From the NCBI RefSeq assembly GCF_030818075.1, contig NZ_JAUSZZ010000001.1, positions 124,001 to 188,000 of the forward strand: a stretch of DNA of 64,000 nucleotides. Direction: 5' to 3'. The number at the start of each line of letters is the position of its first letter. Positions within the stretch are counted from its first letter, which is position 1. Shown one piece after another: positions 33,892 through 43,841 of the stretch. The translations under genes were made by a program, and so were the position numbers. The notes under the pieces are model-generated. The model was not told the origin of the DNA. It was given only the letters and a program-made list of their open reading frames with translations, and did not search any database. The DNA is from Microbacterium proteolyticum. Lineage in GTDB: Bacteria > Actinomycetota > Actinomycetes > Actinomycetales > Microbacteriaceae.

Positions 33892-33979
33892 CGCGGGTGC
33901 GCATGCGGGCGAGGCGCGTCGCCCGAGCATCCTGCGCTGCAGTCAGCACACGGTCGGCGCGGGCCGGTGATGGACGCCG

Positions 33980-34483
33980 TCATCTGCGGACGACGACCGC
34001 GATGCTTTCGGCCAGGGCGCCGACATCGACCTCGCCGGTCGTGTCCACCTCGATGAGCGGTCCCACTCCGAGCGCGGGAACCGGTCGGCCCCACAACTCG
34101 TCCTCGGTGCGCAGGGCGTCGAGATGACGCGGATCCCTCACGCGCGCCGCGTACCGAGCCCTGACCGTTGCGATGTCGGTCACGCAGCTCACCTCCACGC
34201 AGGGTCCCGGGAGGCGGGCGACGAGCGGCCTCGTGTACTCGAACCACGTGCTGTCGATGACAGCCCCCGGGCAGGAGCGGGCCAGGCGCAGGACCGCGTG
34301 GACGGCTGCCACGCCCAGACGCTGCGAGGCCGCCACGGTTCGCGGCGGACCGAGCGCGTCCATGAGTGCTTCCTTGACCTCGTCCTTGCTCAGGTGAGGC
34401 AGTGCGAGATGGCGGGAGAGGCTCTCGCTCAGCGTCGACTTGCCCGACGCCGGCCATCCGCCCACGAGAACAAACGGACGCAT
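33980..34483 (-). CDS. AAA/P-loop kinase-like protein
   Basis: A 167-residue P-loop protein with Walker A GGWPASGKST at residues 8-17 and a second motif AVIDSTWFEYTR, the pattern of zeta-toxin-like and shikimate-kinase-like small kinases. The substrate cannot be told. ATG at 34483 has GGAGGGAAGGA upstream. There is no adjacent antitoxin-like gene, so a toxin role is not supported. Confidence 0.8.
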   Translation of the reverse strand: MRPFVLVGGWPASGKSTLSESLSRHLALPHLSKDEVKEALMDALGPPRTVAASQRLGVAAVHAVLRLARSCPGAVIDSTWFEYTRPLVARLPGPCVEVSCVTDIATVRARYAARVRDPRHLDALRTEDELWGRPVPALGVGPLIEVDTTGEVDVGALAESIAVVVRR

Positions 34484-34769
34484 CGATCCTTCCCTCCGAC
34501 AGGAGCGGACGGCGGACCGCCCGCTCGTCGGCATTCTCCCCCAGATGCGGCCTCAGGACACCCGCGCCCGTTCCCACGGCGACGACGCCAGCAGGAGGGT
34601 GACGGTCGTCCCCCGAGACGACGCGGTGCTCAGGGTGCGACGCGAGACCCGGCTCCTCGCGGCGTCATCGCTCGCGCGGCGGAGTCGTCGCTCCGCCCGG
34701 AGGAGTCGTTCCGCGGCGGGCGAACGTCAACCCCGACCCGATGTCGGAGGTCCGGGAGAGGATGTCGGC

Positions 34770-37700
34770 ATGGCCGACGTGTTGGAGAAGTTCGGTCCTG
34801 CGACGCAGGACTGGTTCCGCGGCGCCTTCACGGCCCCCACCAACGCGCAGAAGGGCGCGTGGGAGTCCGTGTCGTCGGGGCGCAACGCACTCGTCGTCGC
34901 GCCCACGGGGTCGGGTAAGACGCTGTCGGCGTTCCTCTTCGCGATCGACCGCATCTTCCGCGAGAAGTCGCCCGAGATTCCGGATGCCGAGCCCCCGCGG
35001 CGCGGCAAGAAGGCAGCGCCCAAGACCCCGGCGACGAACACGCGGGTCCTCTACATCTCGCCGCTCAAGGCGCTCGGCGTCGACGTGGAGCGCAACCTCC
35101 GCTCGCCGCTGGTCGGCATCGGGCAGTCGGCCCGGCGTCTCGGCATCCAAGTACCCGGGGTGACCGTCGGCGTTCGCTCCGGCGACACGAGCTCGAGCGA
35201 TCGGCGCAAGCTCGTCACCGACCCGCCCGACATCCTCATCACCACGCCCGAGTCGCTCTACCTCATGCTCACCAGCCAGGCGGCCGAGACGCTGCGGGGC
35301 GTGCACACCGTCATCATCGACGAGGTCCACGCCGTCGCGGCCACCAAGCGCGGCGCACACCTGGCGGTGAGCCTCGAGCGGCTCGATGCGCTGCTCGAAG
35401 CGCCGGCTCAGCGCATCGGCCTGTCGGCCACCGTGCGGCCGATCGACGAGGTGGCGCGCTTCCTGGGCGGCGCACAGCCCGTCGACATCGTGGCCCCCAA
35501 GGCGACGAAGGCCTTCGACCTGTCGGTCGTCGTGCCGATCGAAGACATGCTCAACCCGCCTCCGCCTCCCGGTTCGCCCGCTCCCGACGAGGCCACCGAC
35601 GGCGAGTGGTTCTCCGAGCGCCCCGAGAGCACCGAGATGGCGGGGTCGGTGTGGCCCCATGTCGAGGAGGCCATCGTCGACCGCATCCTCGAGCGGCGCT
35701 CCACCATCGTCTTCTCCAATTCCCGGCGGCTGGCGGAAAGGCTCACCGGACGCCTCAACGAGATCTACGCCGAACGGCAGGGCATCGACGTGCCCGAACC
35801 GACCGTTCCCGCGGCGACGATGGCCCAGGCCGGATCCTCGGCGGGAGTTTCCGCGATCCTCGCCAAGGCCCACCACGGATCGGTGTCGAAAGAGCAGCGC
35901 GCACAGGTCGAAGACGAGCTCAAGTCGGGAACGCTCCGCTGCGTGGTGGCGACGAGCAGCCTCGAGCTCGGCATCGACATGGGCTCCGTCGACCTCGTCA
36001 TCCAGGTCGAGGCGCCGCCGAGCGCGGCATCCGGGCTCCAGCGCGTCGGCCGCGCGGGCCACCAGGTCGGCGAAGTCAGCCGCGCCGCCCTCTTCCCCAA
36101 GCACCGCAGCGACGTGCTGCACACCGCCGTCGTCACCGAGCGCATGCTGGCGGGACGCATCGAGGCCATCTCGGTGCCGCAGAACCCGCTCGACATCCTC
36201 GCCCAGCAGACCGTTGCCGCTTCGGCCCTCGGCTCCATCGACGTCGAGGAGTGGTTCGAGACGGTCAAACGCAGCGCGCCCTTCCGCTCGCTCCCCCGGT
36301 CGGCCTACGAGGCCACCCTCGACCTGCTCGCCGGCCGCTACCCCTCCGACGAGTTCGCCGAGCTGCGCCCCCGCCTGGTGTGGGACCGCGACGCCGGCAC
36401 CCTGACCGGTCGCCCCGGCGCGCAGCGCGTCGCCGTCACCAGCGGCGGCACCATCCCCGATCGCGGCCTTTTCGGCGTCTTCGTCGCGGGTGAGTCGCAG
36501 AACGCCCGCGTCGGTGAACTCGACGAAGAGATGGTCTACGAGTCGCGCGTCAACGATGTGTTCACCCTGGGCACCACGAGCTGGCGCATCGTCGAGATCA
36601 CCCACGATCGGGTCAATGTCGTGCCCGCTTTCGGGCAGCCGGGCAAGCTGCCGTTCTGGCACGGCGACGGCATCGGCCGCCCGGCCGAACTGGGCGAGGC
36701 CCTCGGCAAGTTCTCGCGTGACATCGCGGGCGCCGAGCGCGCGAAGGCCGAGGAGCGCCTGCGCGAGTCGGGGCTCGACGACAACGCGATCACGAACCTG
36801 CTGTCGTACCTCGCCGAGCAGCGCGAGGCCACCGGCAGCCTGCCGACCGACCGCACGCTGACCGTCGAGCGCAGCCGCGACGAGGTCGGCGACTGGCGCA
36901 TCATCCTGCACTCGCCGTACGGCATGCAGGTGCATTCCCCCTGGGCACTCGCGGTCAACGCGCGGATCCGCGAGCGCCTCGGCGTCGAGGGCGCCGCCGT
37001 CGCGAGCGACGACGGCATCATCGCCCGCGTTCCGGATGCCGCGGCCGAGCCTCCCGGCGCCGACCTCTTCGTCTTCGAGCCCGACGAGCTCGAGCAGATC
37101 GTCACCGACGAGGTGGGCGGCTCGGCGCTGTTCGCCTCGCGCTTCCGCGAGTGCGCCGCGCGTGCCCTGCTTCTCCCACGCCTGAACCCCAACCGCCGCT
37201 CGCCGCTCTGGCAGCAGCGCCAGCGCTCCGCCCAACTGCTCGAGGTCGCCAAGCGCCACCCGGCCTTCCCGATCATCCTCGAGACGCTCCGTGAGGTCCT
37301 GCAAGACGTCTACGACCTGCCCGCGTTGCTGCGGGTCACCCGACAGATCGGCGAGCGCCGCATCCGCCTGGTCGAGATCACGACATCGCAGCCGTCGCCG
37401 TACGCCCGTGACCTGCTCTTCGGTTACGTCGGCGCCTTCATGTACGAGGGCGACTCCCCGCTCGCCGAGCGCCGCGCCGCCGCGCTGTCGGTCGACCCGG
37501 CGCTGCTGAGCGAACTGCTCGGCAAGGTCGAGATGCGGGAGCTGCTCGACCCCGACGTCATCGCGCAGTTCGAACGCGAGGCCCAGCGCCTCGACCCCGA
37601 CCGTCGCGCCCGTGGGGTGGAGGGTGTCGCCGACCTGCTGCGCATCCTCGGACCGCTCGACGCGACCGAGGTGGCGGCCCGTCTGGACGCCGAGGGCGAC

Positions 37701-39443
37701 GCTCTCACGGAGGCGGAGCAGCACCTCGCGACCCTCGTCGACGACCGCCGGGCCATCCGCGTCACCATCGGCGGCGTCTCCCGCGTCGCGGGCATCGAAG
37801 ATGCCGGCCGTCTGCGCGACGCGCTCGGTGCGGCCCTGCCCGTCGGCATCCCGAACGCGTTCCTCGAGCCCCTCGCCGATCCCCTCGGCGACCTCGTCGC
37901 CCGCTATGCCCGCACGCACGCCCCCTTCACGACCGACGCGGTCGCAGAGCGCCTCGGTGTCGGTGTCGCCGTCGCAAGGCTCACCCTGCAGCGACTCGAG
38001 TCCCAGGGGCGTTTGGCGAGCGGCTTCTTCCTCCCGGAGGCCTCGGGTGGCGCGCGGGGCGACGACACCGAGTGGTGCGATGTCGAGGTGCTCCGCCGCC
38101 TGCGCATGCGTTCGCTCGCGGCCATCCGCGGAAGCGTCGAACCGGTGCCGCCCGCGGCGTATGCGCGGTTCCTCCCCGTCTGGCAGCACCTCGGCCGTCC
38201 GCTCGAGGGCATCGACGGCGTGCTCGCGGTCGTCGAGCAGCTCGCGGGCGTACCCATTCCGACGAGCGCGTGGGAATCGCTCGTCCTCCCCTCTCGCGTC
38301 GCCGATTACTCCCCCGCGATGCTCGACGAACTCACGGCGACCGGTGAGGTGGTGTGGTCGGGTCACGGCACGCTGCCGGGACGTGACGGCTGGATCGCCC
38401 TGCACCCGGCTGAAGCCGCGCCGTTCACCCTGCAGGACCCGGAGGATGCCGATGACCCCGCACCCGACTCGCTCGAGGCGCGAATCCTCGCCGCGCTGAT
38501 CGGCGGCGGCGCGTACTTCGCGGCGCAGCTCAAACAGCTGACGGGCGCCGAGAACGAGCAGTCGGTGAACGACGCCCTCTGGGCGCTGACCTGGGCGGGC
38601 CGGGTCACCAACGACACCTTCGCGCCCGTGCGCACCCTGTTGAGCGGCGGCGGGCAGTCGCACCGCGTCGCCCGCCGAGCCCCCCGCGCCCGCATGTACC
38701 GCGGCGCGACCATGCCCCGCGCCACCGCCGCGCCCCGGCCGCCCTCCCTCGGCGGACGGTGGTCGCTCCTGCCGGAACGGGAACCGGATGCCGCGGCACG
38801 CGCCACGGCAACGGCCAGTCTCCTGCTCGACCGCTACGGCGTCGTCACGCGCGGCGCGGTGCAGTCGGAAGGCGTGCCGGGTGGCTTCGCGCAGGTGTAC
38901 CGCATCCTCGCGGGCTTCGAGGAGGCCGGACACTGCCGACGCGGCTACGTCATCGAGAAGCTCGGCGCGGCCCAGTTCGCCGCGTCGGCCACCGTCGACC
39001 GCCTCCGCGAGTTCGCCGCCGTCGCCGACCCACCGCCCCTGCGCACCGTCACGCTCGCCGCGACCGACCCCGCGAATCCCTATGGCGCCGCACTCGCGTG
39101 GCCCGGGCTCGAGGGGGTCACTCACCGACCGGGTCGCAAAGCGGGCGGTCTCGTCGTGCTCGTCGACGGCGAGCTGACGCTCTATCTCGAACGCGGCGGC
39201 CGGAGCGCGCTCGCCTTCCGCGACGACGAGGCAGCGCTGCAGGCCGCGACGCGCCACCTCGCCGAGACCGCGAAGAAACGGCGCCTGGACACCCTCACCA
39301 TCGAGCAGGTGAACGGCGAGTTCGTCTACGGCACGGCGGTCGGCCGCGCGCTCCGTGAGGCCGGGTTCGTCGAATCGCCCAAGGGGCTGACGCTCCGCAA
39401 GCTGACCGCGGGTGACACCCTCCGGGAGGCGGCGCGTGCCTGA
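34770..39443 (+). CDS. lhr: ATP-dependent helicase Lhr (long form)
   Basis: A 1557-residue superfamily 2 DNA helicase of the long Lhr type, known to translocate on single-stranded DNA and linked to DNA repair in mycobacteria. Motor motifs: I APTGSGKT (Lys50), II IDEVH (Asp184), SATV, and VI QRVGRAGH. The central Lhr winged-helix/beta-barrel core follows, and the C-terminal extension of about 650 residues is typical. ATG at 34770 follows GAGAGG. The 286 bases before it, divergent from the kinase gene, hold no feature I can support. A Nei/Fpg glycosylase gene follows after 68 bases, the same pairing seen in other actinobacteria. Confidence 0.96.
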   Translation: MADVLEKFGPATQDWFRGAFTAPTNAQKGAWESVSSGRNALVVAPTGSGKTLSAFLFAIDRIFREKSPEIPDAEPPRRGKKAAPKTPATNTRVLYISPLKALGVDVERNLRSPLVGIGQSARRLGIQVPGVTVGVRSGDTSSSDRRKLVTDPPDILITTPESLYLMLTSQAAETLRGVHTVIIDEVHAVAATKRGAHLAVSLERLDALLEAPAQRIGLSATVRPIDEVARFLGGAQPVDIVAPKATKAFDLSVVVPIEDMLNPPPPPGSPAPDEATDGEWFSERPESTEMAGSVWPHVEEAIVDRILERRSTIVFSNSRRLAERLTGRLNEIYAERQGIDVPEPTVPAATMAQAGSSAGVSAILAKAHHGSVSKEQRAQVEDELKSGTLRCVVATSSLELGIDMGSVDLVIQVEAPPSAASGLQRVGRAGHQVGEVSRAALFPKHRSDVLHTAVVTERMLAGRIEAISVPQNPLDILAQQTVAASALGSIDVEEWFETVKRSAPFRSLPRSAYEATLDLLAGRYPSDEFAELRPRLVWDRDAGTLTGRPGAQRVAVTSGGTIPDRGLFGVFVAGESQNARVGELDEEMVYESRVNDVFTLGTTSWRIVEITHDRVNVVPAFGQPGKLPFWHGDGIGRPAELGEALGKFSRDIAGAERAKAEERLRESGLDDNAITNLLSYLAEQREATGSLPTDRTLTVERSRDEVGDWRIILHSPYGMQVHSPWALAVNARIRERLGVEGAAVASDDGIIARVPDAAAEPPGADLFVFEPDELEQIVTDEVGGSALFASRFRECAARALLLPRLNPNRRSPLWQQRQRSAQLLEVAKRHPAFPIILETLREVLQDVYDLPALLRVTRQIGERRIRLVEITTSQPSPYARDLLFGYVGAFMYEGDSPLAERRAAALSVDPALLSELLGKVEMRELLDPDVIAQFEREAQRLDPDRRARGVEGVADLLRILGPLDATEVAARLDAEGDALTEAEQHLATLVDDRRAIRVTIGGVSRVAGIEDAGRLRDALGAALPVGIPNAFLEPLADPLGDLVARYARTHAPFTTDAVAERLGVGVAVARLTLQRLESQGRLASGFFLPEASGGARGDDTEWCDVEVLRRLRMRSLAAIRGSVEPVPPAAYARFLPVWQHLGRPLEGIDGVLAVVEQLAGVPIPTSAWESLVLPSRVADYSPAMLDELTATGEVVWSGHGTLPGRDGWIALHPAEAAPFTLQDPEDADDPAPDSLEARILAALIGGGAYFAAQLKQLTGAENEQSVNDALWALTWAGRVTNDTFAPVRTLLSGGGQSHRVARRAPRARMYRGATMPRATAAPRPPSLGGRWSLLPEREPDAAARATATASLLLDRYGVVTRGAVQSEGVPGGFAQVYRILAGFEEAGHCRRGYVIEKLGAAQFAASATVDRLREFAAVADPPPLRTVTLAATDPANPYGAALAWPGLEGVTHRPGRKAGGLVVLVDGELTLYLERGGRSALAFRDDEAALQAATRHLAETAKKRRLDTLTIEQVNGEFVYGTAVGRALREAGFVESPKGLTLRKLTAGDTLREAARA

Positions 39444-39511
39444 ATCATCGGTCCCGCCCACGAGCGAGCACCGCACGGCGCACGCGCCCGCCCCGCGAGG
39501 AGGAGCGTGCC

Positions 39512-40288
39512 GTGCCCGAGGGTGACACCGTCTACCGGGCGGCCGCCAAACTCACCGCGGCGCTGGCGGGCAAGGTCGTCACCCGCTTCGACATCCGCGT
39601 GCCCGGCAGCGCCACCGCCGACCTCCGCGGCGAGACGGTGCACGAAGTCGCCGCCCGCGGCAAGCACCTGCTGCATCGCATCGGCGGCTACACACTGCAC
39701 TCGCACCTCAAGATGGAGGGGCGGTGGGACGTCTACCGCCCCGGTGAGAGATGGCGGCGACCGGCGTTCAAGGCCCGCGCGATCGTGGGCGTCTCCGGCG
39801 CCGACGCCGTCGGCTTCGACCTCGCCATGGTCGAGGTGCTGCGCACGGCCGACGAGCACACGGTGATCGGACACCTCGGACCCGACCTGCTCGCGGACGA
39901 CTGGGACGAGGCGGAGGCCGTGCGCCGCGTGTCCGCGGACGAGCGTCCCGCCCACGTCGCCCTGCTCGACCAGCGCAACGTCGCCGGGTTCGGCAACGTC
40001 TACGCCAATGAACTGCTGTTCGTCCGCGGAATCGCCCCGACGACGCCCGCGACCGCAATCGACGCGCAGGCCACGATCGCCCTCGGCGAGCGCATGATCC
40101 GGGCGAACCTGCCGCGACCGGAGCGCACCTTCACCGGCGACAGCCGACCCGGCCGACGCTTCTGGGTCTATGGCCGCGAAGGCGCGCCCTGCCGCCGGTG
40201 CGGCACCCCCATCCGCGCGACGAGTCTGGGCGCCTCGGCGACGAGCGAACGTAACGTCTACTGGTGCCCCACCTGCCAGCCCGGCTGA
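39512..40288 (+). CDS. Fpg/Nei family DNA glycosylase (endonuclease VIII-like)
   Basis: A 258-residue bifunctional DNA glycosylase/AP lyase for oxidised bases. The N-terminal PEGD (after the removed Met) supplies the catalytic Pro and Glu; HSHLKMEGRWDVY is the catalytic Lys strand; the helix-two-turn-helix is QRNVAGFGNVYANE; and the C-terminal zinc finger has two CxxC pairs (CRRC and CPTC). The start is GTG at 39512, required for Pro at position 2. Likely cotranscribed with lhr. Confidence 0.95.
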   Translation: MPEGDTVYRAAAKLTAALAGKVVTRFDIRVPGSATADLRGETVHEVAARGKHLLHRIGGYTLHSHLKMEGRWDVYRPGERWRRPAFKARAIVGVSGADAVGFDLAMVEVLRTADEHTVIGHLGPDLLADDWDEAEAVRRVSADERPAHVALLDQRNVAGFGNVYANELLFVRGIAPTTPATAIDAQATIALGERMIRANLPRPERTFTGDSRPGRRFWVYGREGAPCRRCGTPIRATSLGASATSERNVYWCPTCQPG

Positions 40289-40865
40289 ACACCGCGCCTG
40301 AGGGCATCGGAAGCAGCCTGCATCGCCGCCTGCCCTCGGCCCGCGTGCGCACCGAACCGCGGCTCGACGTGGAAAGCTGCGAACCCGTCGTCACGGTCGT
40401 CCACCACGCGCCCGGCATCCACGCTGCCGCCGTCACGCGCGCCCGCGCCGCGCCGCGCCCGCGCCACCCGTCGCACGCCACCCCCGCCGGCATCCGCGCT
40501 CCCGCGTCCCGCACGCCCCCGTCATCCCCGGCGGCGCCATCCGTCGCACGCCACCCCCACCGGCATCCGCCCTCCCGCGTCCCGCACGCCCTCGCCATCC
40601 CCGGCGGCGCCGCCCACCCCACGCCCGCACCCCGCGACGGCTCTTGAACGATCACGCACGACCTCTCGGCGCCCACCTGTCAACCCGCCCGCGGGGACCC
40701 GTCCGACGTGCGAGAAAAAGGGGACGGTGAACGCCCGGACAGGTCTCTCGACATCGAGAAAACCGATCGCGGGAGCGGCGACGAAGAACCATTCGAGGGA
40801 ATGAAGGGTCTTCACGACCTGTTGTCATACATGTCGGCTCACCCGATGACCGACCGGAGGGGATC
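40289..40865. other. 577-base intergenic region
   Basis: No convincing gene on either strand. The first 370 bases are C-rich low-complexity sequence including a 73-base tandem duplication (40468-40613). From about 40690 the composition becomes less GC-rich (GAGAAAAAGG, ATCGAGAAAACC, GTTGTCATACATG), as expected for the promoter and leader of the hexapeptide-repeat gene. Confidence 0.6.
40468..40613. repeat. 73-bp tandem duplication
   Basis: Copies at 40468-40540 and 40541-40613 begin CCGTCGCACGCCACCCCC and differ at roughly six positions. Confidence 0.85.
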
Positions 40866-41274
40866 GTGGGAAAGAACTACATCGACATCGAGAACGACCA
40901 CGGCGAGACGCTGCGCTACCGCAAGCACGTCAACGGTCGAGGCCTCGTCGCGCACGGCGCGAAGGTCCACCCGACGGCGCTGGTCGAGAACGGCGCCTAC
41001 GTCGAACCCCGGCGTGCAGATCGCCGCGGGTGTTCGTGTCGGCCGCGGCGCGTGGATCGAGTCGGACGCCGTGATCGGACCGGAGGCGCACATCGAGCCG
41101 CACGCGCACATCTGCGCCGGGGCCGTCATCGGCGCGGGCGCCCACATCGGCGTCCGGACGCAGGTGGGCCACAACGCCCGCATCGCCGTCGGCTCGCTGA
41201 TCGGCGACGACGAGATCATCAACGACGGCGAAGCCGTCGCCACCGACCGCCGGGGGCTACGCCTGGCCGCGTGA
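40866..41274 (+). pseudogene. hexapeptide-repeat (left-handed beta-helix) protein, one frameshift (135 aa if corrected)
   Basis: GTG at 40866, after GGAGGGG, opens GKNYIDIENDHGETLRYRKH. From HPTALVENGAYVEP the sequence enters hexapeptide repeats, but the frame breaks in CCCC at 41007-41010. One base fewer restores GVQIAAGVRVGRGAWIESD and onward repeats (AHIEPHAHICAGAVIGAGAH). Such beta-helices occur in acyltransferases and gamma-carbonic anhydrase-like proteins; this one is too short to assign. I favour a sequencing error. It precedes the CitA-like kinase gene on the same strand. Confidence 0.75.
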
Positions 41275-41421
41275 GCCACCGCACCCACGGCATCCACGAC
41301 CCGCACGACTCCTCGGAGCGTGCGGGTTTGTTCGTTCCCCCACGCCCGGGCACTCCGGCCGCGAACCGGCGCAGCCGTCGCACCCGCCCCGCGAGTCCCA
41401 CAGCACCCACCCCGCCGCGTG

Positions 41422-41440
41422 ACCACTATGACCGAAAGTC
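41422..41440 (+). promoter_or_regulatory. candidate CitB-type regulator binding site before the sensor kinase gene
   Basis: ACCACTATGACCGAAAGTC, 86 bases before the kinase start, matches two sites before tctC (47113-47131, 47154-47172) at 17 and 16 of 19 positions. Confidence 0.5.
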
Positions 41441-41473
41441 GCGCACGCCGCGGTCCGTGGCGATCCTGGTCAG

Positions 41474-41494
41474 GCACGGTTGGGGCGACCGTGC
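41474..41494 (+). promoter_or_regulatory. inverted repeat in the sensor kinase leader/promoter
   Basis: GCACGGT and ACCGTGC separated by 7 bases, 32 bases before the kinase start; either an operator or a leader hairpin. Confidence 0.35.
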
Positions 41495-41526
41495 TACTCA
41501 ACGTTCGATGAGGAACGGGGTGAGAG

Positions 41527-43119
41527 GTGCAGACGCGACGGTCGTGGAGCATCGCCGGCCGGGTCTTCGGCATCCAGATGGGCGCAGTTCTGGGCGCGCT
41601 CGGTCTTCTCGTCACGGCGCTGAGCATCGAGGCGCAGTGGAACGCCGAGAGCGAGGCACGCGACCGCAGCCTCTCGGTGTGCCGCATGCTGGCATCCACG
41701 CCCGAGGTCGTCGACGCGTTCGCGGACGCCGATCCGACCGCCTCGCTCCAGCCCCGCGCCCGGTCGGCGATGGCGGCATCCGGTGTGGACTTCATCACGA
41801 TCATGACCACCGACGGCGTCCGCCTGACGCACCCCAACCCCGACCAGATCGGCAAGCAGTTCCTCGGCACCATCAGCGCCGCTCAACGCGGCGAGACTCT
41901 CGTCGAGACCTTCACCGGCACGCTCGGGCCGTCCGTGCGTGCGGTGGTCCCGATCGTCGACAACGACGAGACGCTGGTGGGCATCGTGTCAGCGGGGGTG
42001 ACGACCCGGCAGATCTCGGATGCCGTACTCCCGCGGCTGCCGCTGATCCTCGTGCTCGCGTGCGTCATCGTGGCGATCGGTACCGCGGCGGCCACCCTGT
42101 CGCGACGGGTCGTGCGGCGCGTCGCGGGCGACCTGGCTCCGCAGCGCCTGCGGGGCATGGTGGCGTTCTACGAGTCCGTGCTCCACTCGGTGCGCGAGGG
42201 CGTCGTGATCACCGACGAGCGGGGAGACGTCGTGCTCTACAACGACGAAGCGGCCGATCTGCTCGGTCTGCCGCCCTCCCCCGGCGGTGGTGTCGAGCCG
42301 ACCCCCGCGGCCGATCTCGGCGTCTCGCCCGACCTCGCGCGCATGCTCGCCAGCGGCACACGCGCGGTGGAGGAGATCCACGCCGGCGCCGACCGCGTGC
42401 TGCTGGTCAATCAGGAGCCGATGACACCCTCCGGCTCCCTGCGGGGCGGAAAGAGCGCACCGGGCGCCGTCATGACCCTGCGGGACCACAGCGCGTTGAC
42501 CGCCCTCAGCGGCGAGCTCGACAGCGTGCGCACCATGTCGGAGGCGCTGCGCTCGCAGACCCATGAACACTCCAACCTCCTGCACACCATCGTCGGTCTA
42601 CTCGAAGCCGGTGAGGTCGAGGAGGCGGTGGACATCATCGAGGAGTCGAGCCAGGCGAGCCAGAAGCTCACCGACCGCATCGCCGGCGCGCGTCTGGAAC
42701 CGGCGCTCTCGGCGCTCCTGCTCGGTAAGGCCGCCACGGCCAACGAGTGGGGCGTCGCGTTCGGGGTGTCGCTCGATCAGGATCTCCCCCTGCCGTTGAC
42801 GCCCACCGAGCTGGTGTCGGTGGTAGGGAACCTGGTCGACAACGCCCTCGAGGCCGTGCGCGGCCTCCCCGACGCCGCCGTGACGGTGGAGGGCCGGGCC
42901 GCCGGCACCGACACGGTCCTCTCGGTGCGCGACACCGGCCGGGGCCCCCGCGACGACCGCGTCTTCGAGCGGGGTGTCACGACGAAGTCCGGTCCGCACC
43001 GCGGCATCGGGCTCGCCCTCGTCCGCTCCATCGTGGAGGGACGCGGCGGCCGCATCGACTTCCTGCCCGGCGGCGGCAGCCACGTCCAGGTGCGACTGCC
43101 TCGAGACGAGGCCCGATGA
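41527..43119 (+). CDS. sensor histidine kinase, CitA/DcuS type
   Basis: A 530-residue kinase for di- or tricarboxylates. TM1 (about residues 14-34) and TM2 (about 172-195) enclose an extracytoplasmic PAS/Cache sensor with the family-typical FITIMTTDGVRLTHPNPDQIGKQ, given here as two halves around RLTH. A cytoplasmic PAS domain follows (VLHSVREGVVITDERG), then the His box THEHSNLLHTIVGLL and an ATPase with GNLVDNALEA and GIGLALV. GTG at 41527. The stop overlaps the regulator start as ATGA. A convergent tctCBA operon is the obvious target. Confidence 0.93.
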   Translation: MQTRRSWSIAGRVFGIQMGAVLGALGLLVTALSIEAQWNAESEARDRSLSVCRMLASTPEVVDAFADADPTASLQPRARSAMAASGVDFITIMTTDGVRLTHPNPDQIGKQFLGTISAAQRGETLVETFTGTLGPSVRAVVPIVDNDETLVGIVSAGVTTRQISDAVLPRLPLILVLACVIVAIGTAAATLSRRVVRRVAGDLAPQRLRGMVAFYESVLHSVREGVVITDERGDVVLYNDEAADLLGLPPSPGGGVEPTPAADLGVSPDLARMLASGTRAVEEIHAGADRVLLVNQEPMTPSGSLRGGKSAPGAVMTLRDHSALTALSGELDSVRTMSEALRSQTHEHSNLLHTIVGLLEAGEVEEAVDIIEESSQASQKLTDRIAGARLEPALSALLLGKAATANEWGVAFGVSLDQDLPLPLTPTELVSVVGNLVDNALEAVRGLPDAAVTVEGRAAGTDTVLSVRDTGRGPRDDRVFERGVTTKSGPHRGIGLALVRSIVEGRGGRIDFLPGGGSHVQVRLPRDEAR

Positions 43120-43802
43120 TCCGCACATTCGTCGTCGAAGACGACCCCCGGGCTCTGGCCACGCACGTCTCCTATCTGGAGCGCCTGGGCGCGTTCGAGA
43201 TCGTCGGCGTGGCGGCGACCATCGCGTCGGCGCAAGAGGGTGTGCTCGCCGCGCATCGTGGCATCCCTCCCCTCGATCTGCTGTTGATGGACCTGACCCT
43301 CCCCGACGGCCGGGGCACCGATCTCGCGCGCTTCCTGCGCTTCCACAGCGTCGACGTCGACATCATCGCCATCACCGGCGACCGCAGCGTCGACGCGGTC
43401 CGCACCTGCCTCGCCCTGGGCGCCGTGCAGTACCTCATCAAGCCGTTCGGCTTCCGGACGTTCAAGGACCGCCTCGACGGCTACCTGCGATACCGGCGGG
43501 GGTCGGATGCCATCGACCGCCGCACGACGCAGGAGGAGATCGATGCGCTGCTGACGATGCGCCGGACCGGGCCGACGGCGCTGCCCAAAGGACTGACCAA
43601 GACGACCTACGACGTCATCTGCGAGCACGTGCACCGGCACGGCCGTCCGACCTCGGCGACCGAGGTGGGGCTGGCGTGCGGAGTGTCGCGAGTCACCGCC
43701 CGCCGCTACCTGGAGCACCTGGCCGACCTGGGGCTGTGCGTGCGCACGCACCGGCCGGGCGGTATGGGTCGGCCCGAGATCGACTACGTCTGGAGCGCGT
43801 GA
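43116..43802 (+). CDS. response regulator, CitB/DctR type
   Basis: A 228-residue regulator partnered with the CitA-like kinase. The receiver has VVEDDP, phospho-acceptor Asp in LLLMDLTLP, Thr in AITGDRS and Lys in YLIKPFGF. The C-terminal HTH (TSATEVGLACGVSRVTARRYLEHL) is the form seen in CitB/DcuR. ATG at 43116 overlaps the kinase stop. It likely activates tctCBA and its own operon through the shared 19-bp motif. Confidence 0.93.
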   Translation: MIRTFVVEDDPRALATHVSYLERLGAFEIVGVAATIASAQEGVLAAHRGIPPLDLLLMDLTLPDGRGTDLARFLRFHSVDVDIIAITGDRSVDAVRTCLALGAVQYLIKPFGFRTFKDRLDGYLRYRRGSDAIDRRTTQEEIDALLTMRRTGPTALPKGLTKTTYDVICEHVHRHGRPTSATEVGLACGVSRVTARRYLEHLADLGLCVRTHRPGGMGRPEIDYVWSA

Positions 43803-43833
43803 GCGTGGCCCCCGGGGATTCCGGGGGCCACGC
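43803..43833. terminator. bidirectional terminator hairpin
   Basis: A perfect 13-bp stem, GCGTGGCCCCCGG (43803-43815) with 43821-43833, and a 5-base loop. It fills the 39-base gap between the convergent regulator and tctA genes. Confidence 0.85.
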
Positions 43834-43841
43834 CCGTGACC

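Noticed and set aside
33980..34483. P-loop protein as a zeta-type toxin
   Set aside because: The P-loop pattern is shared by many small kinases and there is no adjacent antitoxin-sized gene.
34665..39476. A 1603-codon open frame antisense to lhr
   Set aside because: Mirror of GC-biased third positions in lhr; no recognisable domain.
40131..40676. A 181-codon minus-strand frame in the gap after the Nei-like gene
   Set aside because: It overlaps the end of the glycosylase gene and its sequence is just the translation of the 73-bp duplication.
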